From NCBI RefSeq assembly GCF_000717185.1, contig NZ_JNYE01000043.1, positions 1 through 54,607 on the forward strand: a DNA stretch of 54,607 nucleotides, in the 5' to 3' direction. The notes beneath the pieces were generated by a model. That model had not been told where the DNA came from, ran no database searches, and was given only the letters and a program-made list of their open reading frames with translations. A program made the translations under genes and the position numbers. Positions 48,326 through 54,607 of this stretch are shown one piece after another. The DNA comes from Kitasatospora phosalacinea (GTDB taxonomy: Bacteria; Actinomycetota; Actinomycetes; Streptomycetales; Streptomycetaceae). Each line of letters begins with the position of its first letter. The stretch's first letter is position 1.

Positions 48326-50998
48326 TCAGAACTGGGTGCTGATGGTGACGTCGGAGAAGTCGGTGACCGCGTACAGGCTCAGGTAGCGGTAGCCGGCGGT
48401 GGGGGTGGTGACGGTGATGCTCTGGGTGGTGCCCGGGTTGGTGGAGGAGGCGGTGAAGGCGTTCGGGGAGGCCCAGGTGGTGTCGTTGTAGTACAGGTAC
48501 GCGGTGCCGGTGCCGCCGCTCGCGGTGACCTTCAGGGTGGTGGTTCCGGCTGGCAGGTAGACGTACAGGTAGTCGGTGCTGCCCGCGGTGCGGGCGCGGC
48601 CGGTGCGGCGGCAGTTCTGGCCCATCGCGTCGGTGCGCTGGTCGGTGCAGAGCGGCAGGACGGGGGCGCCGCCGTCGACGGTGGTGGTGACCGAGGCCGG
48701 GGTGGCGGTGGTGCGGCCGTTGGCGTCGGTGACGGTCAGGGCGACGGTGTAGGTGCCCGCCTTGGCGTAGGTGTGCGCGGGGTTGCGCTCGTCGGAGGAG
48801 CTGCCGTCGCCGAAGGTCCAGTGCCAACCGGTGATCTGCGCCGGGGAGTTGGTGACGACGGAGCGGTCGGTGAGGGTGACGGTGGCGCCGTTGACGGACT
48901 GGTCGAACAGCGCGGTCGGGCCGGTGGCGAAGCAGGCGCCGCTCGCGCACGCGCTCAGCCAGGCGTCGAAGTCGGCGTCGTAGGAGGTGCCGAGGCCGTT
49001 GTAGACCGCGTAGCCGCCCTGGTAGTCGCCGGTGCGGAAGTGGCCGAGCATGCCGTGCACGTCCGCCGGGTGCTTCTCGAACATGTAGCGGACGGCCAGG
49101 TAGCCCCACGGGTAGACCCGGGTGGAGTCCGAATTGCCGTACGTGTTCTGGAAGATCGTCGACAGCTTGTAGGTGTGCTTGGCCGCCTCGGCCATCGCCT
49201 GGGTGTCGGTGACGCCGCGGTAGGCGTACGACTGGTACTCGGCGACGCCCTCGATCCACCAGATGTCCGGGACGGAGGTCTCGGCGGCGAAGTCGCCCTT
49301 CATGTCGTAGACGTTGTCGAGGTAGTGGGTGTACTCGTGGTTGAGGTTCCACACGTTGCCCGCGAAGTCGTCGTTCCACGACTTCTGGTACATCACGCAC
49401 ACCGGCTGGTTGTTCGGGTCGGTGACGTCCATGACGGTCTGGCCGCCGTTGTCGGTCGAGTTGCCGTAGATCGCCCACGAGTAGGTCTGGTAGTCGGCGG
49501 CGCTGGCGAACACCGGCATGACGACCGTCTTGCCGTACTGGTTCGGCACCGGGCCGCTGTCCTTGACCAGGCCGTGGAAGAAGGCGTCCTCGCCGCGCAG
49601 GCTGTCGCAGACCGGCTGCAGCTGGGCCACCGTCAGGGCCTGGGCGCGCAGCGTCTTGTTGTCGCAGACCAGGACGTTGGGCAGGACGGCGTCGGCGAGC
49701 TTGTTCGGTAGGTCGCAGGTGCCGTAGTACGAGCACTGGCCGTGGTCGTAGGTGTTGGCGTTGAACGCCACGTGCACGTACAGCGGGCCGGTCGCGCCGA
49801 GGATCTGGGTGGTGTCCAGGATCTGCTTGACCAGCGGCTTGGCGGCGCTCTCCACGGCGGTGGACGTCCCGGCCATCCGGGCGAGGTCGTTGCCCGCGTT
49901 GACGTCCAGGAAGGCGTTCGAGGTGCCCAGCAGGTCGCGGTGGTCGAGCGCGAAGTTGCCGAGCGAGGTGACCAGGGAGGTGTCCGCGCCGATCGCGTTC
50001 ACGAAGTCGGTGTTCCAGTTGCCGCGCCACAGCGGGGCGAACAGCACCGAGTTGACCGCGTTGACCATCTTCGGCGTCGCGTTGTAGCTGTTGTCGTAGC
50101 CGTCCAGCACCTGCCGGTAGACCTTCAGGTACTCGGCCTGGACGTTGGCGCTGTCGGTCAGCACCAGCACGTCGTACAGCACGAGGCCGTTGGCGTCGGT
50201 GACGTCCTTCCAGCGGGTGCCCGCGAAGAAGGCGTCCAGGCCGGCCCGGGTGGCGCCGGTCAGGGTGGCGCCGTAGCCGCCGACCTGGGACGGGTAGTAG
50301 GACTGCACGTAGTACCCGGCCCGCAGGAACTGCACCAGTTGCAGGATGCCGGAGCTGTTGGTGCCGTCGTAGGCCGCCGCCAGGTCCTTGAAGGCGCCCG
50401 CGACGGTGAGCATGTTGGCCTGCTTGAAGATCGCGCCCGCGTCGGTGCCGGTCACGTTGTACAGGGTGTTGACGCAGGTGTTCGTCGAGGACTTGACGAA
50501 GTTCACCAGGTCCGTACCGGAGCGGCTGCCGAAGTCGGCGTACGTGCAGCTCGGCGCGGCAGCGGCAGCGGCAGCGGCGGAGACGGAGGCGGCGGAGACG
50601 GAGGCGGCGGCCTGGGTGCCGTGCGGGGCCTTCCCGGCGCCCTGTTCCGCCGGGCGCGGGGCGGTCTGGACGGCGGTGCCCTTCGGCTGCCCCAGCTGGA
50701 CCTGACCGAGCAGGGCGGGCGGCAGCGGCGCCGCCACCGGCGTCAGGCTCTCGGGGGCGGCGTCGACGATCGGGCCGAGCGGCTTGGGGACGGCCCCGCC
50801 GGGGGCGTTCGCGTCCTCGGCGGAGGCGGAGGCGGAGACCGGGGCGGCGGCCGGGGCGGAGAGCGCCGTACCGGCGGCCTTCGCGGACTGCCCGCCGGGG
50901 GCGGCCGCGGCGGGGGAGGCCGGCAGCAGGGTGGCCGCGACGGTGCAGCCGGCCAGCAGGCCGGCCGCCAGGGTGGGGAGGGGTATGCGCAGACGCAC
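48326..50998 (-). CDS. Secreted M9 microbial collagenase
   Basis: 890 residues from GTG (complement of 50996-50998), with AGGAGA six bases upstream. Signal peptide about residues 1-33 (LAAGLLAGCTVAATLLPASPAAAA), a Pro/Ala/Ser-rich propeptide to about 150, then the M9 activator and catalytic regions. The zinc motif H554-E-Y-T-H558 (WNLNHEYTHYLDN) and the third-ligand segment WWIEGVAEYQSY are intact. A PKD domain (SPAQITGWHWTFGDGSSSDERNPAHTYAKAGTYTVALTVTDANG) and a C-terminal prepeptidase/collagen-binding-like beta domain (YLYVYLPAGTTTLKVTASGGTGTAYLYYND) follow. It degrades collagen or gelatin outside the cell. A LysR gene is upstream on the same strand, and both upstream regions carry a shared 11-mer. 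Confidence 0.93.
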   Translation of the reverse strand: MRLRIPLPTLAAGLLAGCTVAATLLPASPAAAAPGGQSAKAAGTALSAPAAAPVSASASAEDANAPGGAVPKPLGPIVDAAPESLTPVAAPLPPALLGQVQLGQPKGTAVQTAPRPAEQGAGKAPHGTQAAASVSAASVSAAAAAAAAPSCTYADFGSRSGTDLVNFVKSSTNTCVNTLYNVTGTDAGAIFKQANMLTVAGAFKDLAAAYDGTNSSGILQLVQFLRAGYYVQSYYPSQVGGYGATLTGATRAGLDAFFAGTRWKDVTDANGLVLYDVLVLTDSANVQAEYLKVYRQVLDGYDNSYNATPKMVNAVNSVLFAPLWRGNWNTDFVNAIGADTSLVTSLGNFALDHRDLLGTSNAFLDVNAGNDLARMAGTSTAVESAAKPLVKQILDTTQILGATGPLYVHVAFNANTYDHGQCSYYGTCDLPNKLADAVLPNVLVCDNKTLRAQALTVAQLQPVCDSLRGEDAFFHGLVKDSGPVPNQYGKTVVMPVFASAADYQTYSWAIYGNSTDNGGQTVMDVTDPNNQPVCVMYQKSWNDDFAGNVWNLNHEYTHYLDNVYDMKGDFAAETSVPDIWWIEGVAEYQSYAYRGVTDTQAMAEAAKHTYKLSTIFQNTYGNSDSTRVYPWGYLAVRYMFEKHPADVHGMLGHFRTGDYQGGYAVYNGLGTSYDADFDAWLSACASGACFATGPTALFDQSVNGATVTLTDRSVVTNSPAQITGWHWTFGDGSSSDERNPAHTYAKAGTYTVALTVTDANGRTTATPASVTTTVDGGAPVLPLCTDQRTDAMGQNCRRTGRARTAGSTDYLYVYLPAGTTTLKVTASGGTGTAYLYYNDTTWASPNAFTASSTNPGTTQSITVTTPTAGYRYLSLYAVTDFSDVTISTQF

Positions 50999-51087
50999 TG
51001 CTTCTCCTGGGGGAGGGAGCTCACTGAGCACATCAGTTGGGGGAGGGTGACGCGGTGAGCATCCTGGCACCGGAAGCAGCGTCAGAA

Positions 51088-51115
51088 CAATGTCACAGGT
51101 CATATGACATTGCAT
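51088..51115 (-). promoter_or_regulatory. Inverted-repeat operator upstream of the collagenase gene
   Basis: CAATGTCA (51088-51095), 9-nt spacer with an internal TCATATGA, and TGACATTG (51105-51112): perfect 8-bp arms, about 90-117 bases before the start. On the minus strand it contains ATGCAATGTCA (51105-51115), repeated upstream of the LysR gene. Confidence 0.6.
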
Positions 51116-51149
51116 GAACGCGGCATAACACGGCCGGGAAAGGCTTGGC

Positions 51150-51219
51150 GCGGACTGCGGACTGCGGACTGCGGACTGCGGACTGCGGACCGCGGACCGC
51201 GGACCGCGGGCTGCGGGGG
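51150..51219. repeat. 7-bp tandem repeat (10 units)
   Basis: Five GCGGACT, three GCGGACC, then GCGGGCT and GCGGGGG, in perfect 7-base register. It begins seven bases beyond the stop of the minus-strand LysR gene and lies between it and the collagenase promoter. Confidence 0.9.
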
Positions 51220-51226
51220 CGCGGCC

Positions 51227-52225
51227 TCAGGTGCGTGGCGGGCGGAAGGTGCGACCGGCCCAGCTGTGCAGGTGGGGAGCCTCGGCGGCGAGTTCCCGGT
51301 ACGCGGCCGCGGCCGCCCCGAACAGGGTGTCGGCCAGGCCCGGGCCGATCGTGGCGCGCTGCCACAGCAGCACGTACCGCAGCCACAGCGGCGTTCCCAG
51401 CAGCGGCTTCACGGAGACGCCCGGCACCGGCGCCGTGCTGCCCGGCACCAGGGCTGCCCCCAGGCCCGCGGCCACCAAGTCGAGCACCTCCCGCCGCCCG
51501 CACGGCAGTTCCCGCACCCCGGCGGGGGCGAACGAGGCGGCCTCGCAGGCCGCCCGGAGCAGTGCGGGCCAGGAGGCGCCGTCGGCGGCGGGCAGCAGCC
51601 AGTGCTCGCCCGCCAGGTCGGCCAGTGCCGGTTCGGCGTGGTGGCGCAGCGGGTGTCCGGTGGGCAGGGCGACGAACACCGGCTCGGTGGCGACGGCCCG
51701 CGCCGCCAGGGCGGGCGTGGCGCGCAGGCCGGAGCCGGGGTGGTCGAGCAGCAGGGCGAGGTCGGCGAACTCGTCGCCCCGGGCCCGGTCCGCGCCGTCG
51801 TGGTGGTCGAGCGGCGGGGCGAGGTCGACGGGGGGTTCGGCGTCCCGGCCGCGGGCCAGGGTGAAGCGCAGCTCCGGTCTGAGCTGTCTGGCCCGGGCCA
51901 GGGTGCCGGGCAGCAGGGCGGGGCAGTCGGTGGTCAGGCGCAGTTCGCGGTGCGGGCGCTCGCCGTCCGGGGCGGCCGCCCGGCCCAGCCGGTCGACCCG
52001 GGAGAGCACCTCGCGGGCCGCGGCCAGTACCTCCGCGCCGAAGGTGGTGGGCACCACTCCGGCCGCCGTCCGGTCGAACACCACCGCGCCCAAGTAGCGT
52101 TCGATGCGCCGTAGTTGGGTGCTGGTGGCGGGCTGGGAGGCGCCGATCGCCGCCGCGGCCCGGCCCACGCTGCCGCTGTCGGCGATCGCGCAGAGCACCC
52201 GCAGGTGTCGCAGTTCCAGATCCAC
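51227..52225 (-). CDS. LysR-family transcriptional regulator
   Basis: 332 residues from GTG (complement of 52223-52225), with GAGGAGG about eight bases upstream. N-terminal winged HTH (LELRHLRVLCAIADSGSVGRAAAAIGASQPATSTQLRRIERYLGAVVFDRTAAGVVPTTFGAEVL) and a periplasmic-binding-protein-like effector domain (LRLTTDCPALLPGTLARARQLRPELRFTL, EPVFVALPTGHPLRHHAEPALADLAGEHWLLPA, VLDLVAAGLGAALVPG). Probably autoregulates and controls the collagenase gene, because both upstream regions share ATGCAATGTCA; this is inference. Effector unknown. Confidence 0.9.
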   Translation of the reverse strand: MDLELRHLRVLCAIADSGSVGRAAAAIGASQPATSTQLRRIERYLGAVVFDRTAAGVVPTTFGAEVLAAAREVLSRVDRLGRAAAPDGERPHRELRLTTDCPALLPGTLARARQLRPELRFTLARGRDAEPPVDLAPPLDHHDGADRARGDEFADLALLLDHPGSGLRATPALAARAVATEPVFVALPTGHPLRHHAEPALADLAGEHWLLPAADGASWPALLRAACEAASFAPAGVRELPCGRREVLDLVAAGLGAALVPGSTAPVPGVSVKPLLGTPLWLRYVLLWQRATIGPGLADTLFGAAAAAYRELAAEAPHLHSWAGRTFRPPRT

Positions 52226-52278
52226 GGCCGGGCCTCCTCGCGTGCGGGCGGCCCCGCCTCGGCGGTGGCATCGGGGCT

Positions 52279-52303
52279 ATGCAATGTCACACGCAACATG
52301 TCA
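52279..52303. promoter_or_regulatory. Candidate LysR operator upstream of the LysR gene
   Basis: ATGCAATGTCA at 52279-52289 matches, on the opposite strand, the 11-mer in the collagenase operator. A second ATGTCA follows at 52298-52303. Located 54-78 bases before the regulator start. Confidence 0.55.
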
Positions 52304-53119
52304 GATGGTTTTGCTCACCTTCGCTCCCCGGCAGTGCCGCGTCAAGTCCTCCGACGGTGGGAGATCCCCGGACAGCGGCCGGTCCGCCCCGGTGTCCGGC
52401 AGCGGGAGGAGCTGGTACCACTCGGTGCCCGCCATCCGGACCCGGTCCGCCGGGGTCGCGGCCGCCAGCCGCCCCGGCAGCGCGCCGCGCTCCACCTCCG
52501 AGCGGTGCGCGAACACCGCCGCCAGCTTGCGCTCCAGCCACGGCGAGACGTCCAGCGCCCACGCCTCCCCGTCCGGCACGGTGTGCGCCGTCCGCCCCGG
52601 CCGCAGCAGCAGCGGGGCCAGCTCGCGGGCCGCCCCCGCCGGGTGCGTCGCCAGCAGCAGCCGCCGCACCCGGACGGGCCCGCCCAGCTCCGGGTACCGG
52701 TCCGGCAGGGCGGCCGCCCGCACCGCTAGCACCGTCAGCCGGTGGGTCCGCCGGTGGTCCGGGTGCCCGGTCATGCCGCCGTGCGCGTCGTGCGTCACCA
52801 CCCAGCTCGGCCGGAACTCGCGCAACTGGGCGACCAGTTGCCGCACCGCCCCCGCCACCGGCGCGTCCAGCAGCCGCACCGCGCCGGGCGCCGACTCCGG
52901 GACCTTCGCGTCCGCGTACCCCAGCAGCCGCGGCGCACCGGCCCCCAACTCCGCCAGCGCCCGCGCCAGTTCCGGCACCCGGTGGGTCCCCTCCGCCCAC
53001 GTCGCGGTCACCACGGCCGTCCGCGCCCCGGCCTCCGCGTGCCGGGCCAGCAGCCCGCCCGCCGCCAGCGACTCGTCGTCCGGGTGCGCGAACACGCCCA
53101 GCACGTCCGGCAGTTCCAT
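52301..53119 (-). CDS. PIG-L-family deacetylase
   Basis: 272 residues from ATG (complement of 53117-53119). Zinc motif AHPDDES (residues 11-17) with the catalytic Asp, the third His ligand in MTGHPDHRRTHRLT, and VTHDAHGG upstream of it: the LmbE/PIG-L pattern. Family members deacetylate N-acetylglucosaminyl conjugates (mycothiol biosynthesis MshB, mycothiol conjugate amidase Mca, glycolipids, antibiotics). Length and lack of MshB/Mca-specific context leave the substrate open. The last codon touches the LysR promoter motif. Confidence 0.88.
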   Translation of the reverse strand: MELPDVLGVFAHPDDESLAAGGLLARHAEAGARTAVVTATWAEGTHRVPELARALAELGAGAPRLLGYADAKVPESAPGAVRLLDAPVAGAVRQLVAQLREFRPSWVVTHDAHGGMTGHPDHRRTHRLTVLAVRAAALPDRYPELGGPVRVRRLLLATHPAGAARELAPLLLRPGRTAHTVPDGEAWALDVSPWLERKLAAVFAHRSEVERGALPGRLAAATPADRVRMAGTEWYQLLPLPDTGADRPLSGDLPPSEDLTRHCRGAKVSKTI

Positions 53120-53238
53120 CCCGCCACCACCTCTCCCGGACGCGGCTCGGGGGCGCGCCCGCCGTCCCACGCTAGGCCCTCCGGGCGGGGTGGGACCGAT
53201 GGCTGCGGTGAGGCCACCGTGGTGGTGTTCCTCGGCTG

Positions 53239-53979
53239 TCACCGGCCGAGCGGCTGCTGTCCGGACATGATGACGGGGTCGGCCGGATCTGTGGTGGACA
53301 CGGGCAACGGGCCGTCGGTGTCGTAGACGCGGGGTTCGCTCATGACGGCGACGAGTTGGTAGTCCGCCGGTGAGGCCCAGATCTGCGTCCAGTCGACGTT
53401 CGGGCAACGCGTTCGGGCGTCGGGGGCGACCTGTTCGACGTGAAGGGCCGTCGGGGAGACCTGCCATTGGCGGCCGATGGCAGGAACCGCGGCATCGGAG
53501 GGGGCGCCCTGCGGCAATGACGTGCCGCCGATCCTGTCCACCACCTTTCCGTCGTGCAGGACCAGGACCTGCATCTCGATCACTCCGGTGGGAACGACCT
53601 TGACCTCGCGGTCGGTGCTGACGGACACCTCCACCGAAGGCGGTTCCTGGGCAGTGCGCTTGTGAACGCCGCTGATGCCCAGAGCCACCGCGGCGGGCGG
53701 CCGCAGGTCCACGTCGGCAGGCAGGGGAGCCCCGCAGGAGGAGGCGGGCCCGAGCGCACCGGGAGCGGCGGACACGGGCCCGTCGTGTCCGGGCAGCGAG
53801 CTCAGGACGCCTGCGACGGCTGCAGCCGCCAAGGCTGCCGTCGATCCGAGGAGGAACGCCCGGTTGCGCCGGCGACGGCGCACGAGAGCGATCGTCCGCT
53901 GTGGATCGGTGCGCGGCGGCGGTGCGTCGGCGGCGGCGTGCCGGAGGATTCGGCTCAGGTCGTCGGGGTTCTCCGTCAC
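53239..53979 (-). CDS. Anti-sigma-like single-span membrane protein
   Basis: 246 residues from GTG (complement of 53977-53979), overlapping the sigma gene's TGA as GTGA. A short cytosolic N-terminus with ENPDDLSRILRHAAADAPPPRTDPQRTI, a basic stretch RRRRRNRAF, one membrane helix (LLGSTAALAAAAVAGVLSSL), and a 180-residue outer domain rich in beta strands (SVEVSVSTDREVKVVPTGVIEMQVLVLHDGKVVDRIGG) with two Cys residues (SSCGAP, TRCPNVDW). No zinc anti-sigma motif. By position it is the cognate membrane regulator of the sigma factor. Confidence 0.7.
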   Translation of the reverse strand: MTENPDDLSRILRHAAADAPPPRTDPQRTIALVRRRRRNRAFLLGSTAALAAAAVAGVLSSLPGHDGPVSAAPGALGPASSCGAPLPADVDLRPPAAVALGISGVHKRTAQEPPSVEVSVSTDREVKVVPTGVIEMQVLVLHDGKVVDRIGGTSLPQGAPSDAAVPAIGRQWQVSPTALHVEQVAPDARTRCPNVDWTQIWASPADYQLVAVMSEPRVYDTDGPLPVSTTDPADPVIMSGQQPLGR

Positions 53980-54482
53980 GTGCTCTCTCCTCCGTCGGTG
54001 GACTGCAGCAGTGGTTGCAGGCGGGCCGTGGCATCGGCGAGGTAGCGCTTGATCGATCCTTGGGAGATTCCGAGCCTGGTCGCGATCTCCGGTACCGTCA
54101 GGTCCTCGTAGTAGCGGAGTACGACGCAGGCGCGCTGGCGGTCCGAGAGCGCGGCCAGGGCGGCGCTGGCGTCATGGAAGTCGGACACCGCCGTGCTGTG
54201 GTCCGGTACGGAGGTGCGCGGGCTCAGCGCGGGCAGGATGCGCAGCCATCGCTGGTGGCGGCGGACGGTGTCGAGGAAGGTGTTGAGCATCGCCGTGCGC
54301 AAGTAGGCTTCGACGGCTCCGGGGACTCCTCGGCGGCGTCCGCTGGTGAAGACCTTGAGCAGCGCTTCCTGGAGCAGGTCCTCGGCAGCCTCGTCGGAGG
54401 CGGTGAGCAAGTAGGCGTACCGTTTGAGCGCCGGGCCGCGGGTGCTCACCAGGTCGGTGAGTGTGTCTTCCCATCGGGTCAC
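53976..54482 (-). CDS. SigE-type ECF RNA polymerase sigma factor
   Basis: 168 residues from GTG (complement of 54480-54482), with GGGAGG about ten bases upstream. Region 2 (GPALKRYAYLLTASDEAAEDLLQEALLKVFT) and region 4 (LSDRQRACVVLRYYEDLTVPEIATRLGISQGSIKRYLADATARLQPLL) are complete and match the small SigE-family ECF group of Streptomyces. It probably directs a stress or envelope regulon and its own operon with the downstream membrane protein. Base composition here and beyond 54483 is visibly less G/C-biased than most of the window. Confidence 0.9.
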   Translation of the reverse strand: MTRWEDTLTDLVSTRGPALKRYAYLLTASDEAAEDLLQEALLKVFTSGRRRGVPGAVEAYLRTAMLNTFLDTVRRHQRWLRILPALSPRTSVPDHSTAVSDFHDASAALAALSDRQRACVVLRYYEDLTVPEIATRLGISQGSIKRYLADATARLQPLLQSTDGGEST

Positions 54483-54555
54483 AGGTGCTTTCCCTCCCTT
54501 ACGTCGTTCACTAGATGATTGATGCCAAGGGCTAGACGAGTAGTTCCGAAGTGGG

Positions 54556-54607
54556 TCAGTGGTCGTAGGCGATGAGTGATCGGGTGACGGGTTGGCCGGT
54601 GGTGCGG
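54556..54607 (-). CDS. C-terminal end of an unidentified protein (partial)
   Basis: A frame enters from the right edge on the minus strand and ends at TGA (complement of 54556-54558), giving RTTGQPVTRSLIAYDH. Sixteen residues are too few for assignment. The reduced GC content between 54483 and 54560 would suit a mobile-element boundary, but no terminal repeat is visible. Confidence 0.3.
   Translation of the reverse strand, partial: RTTGQPVTRSLIAYDH

Noticed and set aside
54483..54607. Insertion-sequence end at the right edge
   Set aside because: Lower GC and a partial ORF are suggestive, but no inverted repeat, target duplication or recognisable transposase motif is visible in the 125 bases available.

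Overview
This is high-GC (about 73% by eye) actinobacterial chromosomal DNA, best matched by Streptomycetaceae (Streptomyces or Kitasatospora). The evidence is third-position G/C saturation, frequent GTG/TTG starts, GTGA/ATGA stop-start overlaps, and typical gene content: an SsgA-like sporulation protein, an NsdA-like TPR regulator, a class F sortase, an ECF41 sigma factor, a Scr1/DUF5753 regulator with DUF6879, and CsbD. No tRNA, rRNA, CRISPR array or complete mobile element was found. Most long opposite-strand frames are G/C-rich shadows of real genes.

Layout. 1-9.1 kb is cell-surface functions: the tail of a sugar-binding protein, a secreted GH5 mannanase, a bifunctional-type PBP with degenerate transpeptidase motifs, a membrane protein, a CE4-like deacetylase, an AOC-barrel exported protein, and a class F sortase coupled to a wall/membrane-anchored protein. 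9.3-16.9 kb holds transport and regulation: a FUSC exporter, an MFS transporter that reads in frame into CsbD, a hidden small hydrophobic protein gene, an AI-2E family permease, a GlxA-type regulator divergent from an epimerase-like reductase, and an MmyB-like regulator.

17-23.8 kb is a minus-strand cluster: a tightly overlapping operon (Cys-rich protein, glutamine-dependent asparagine-synthetase-like amidotransferase, flavin reductase, HpaB-type flavin monooxygenase, SAM methyltransferase) preceded by an atypical LuxR-type regulator and a probably leaderless 36-residue peptide gene. It looks like a small biosynthetic cluster without NRPS or PKS. 24-31.5 kb is a plus-strand dipeptide-type ABC importer operon followed by two luciferase-like flavin/F420 monooxygenases, suggesting import and oxidation of a small organic substrate.

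31.5-34.9 kb is slightly lower in GC. It has a decayed HTH gene, a three-gene DUF6879/Scr1-type regulator module, and then a 39-residue Asp-Gly-containing peptide coupled to a protein-isoaspartate-methyltransferase-like enzyme, a candidate imiditide-like RiPP locus. 35-48 kb has ECF41, a large NTPase/WD40-like protein, two hotdog thioesterases, an NsdA-like regulator, an SsgA-like protein and partner, VOC, TIGR04222, GrpB and HEAT-like proteins. 48-54.6 kb has a secreted M9 collagenase, a LysR regulator (both upstream regions share an 11-mer), a PIG-L deacetylase and a SigE-type ECF sigma/anti-sigma pair.

A recurring oddity is short tandem duplication at gene 3' ends. Three genes have repeat units that contain the stop codon, and three more have repeats just inside or just after the 3' end.
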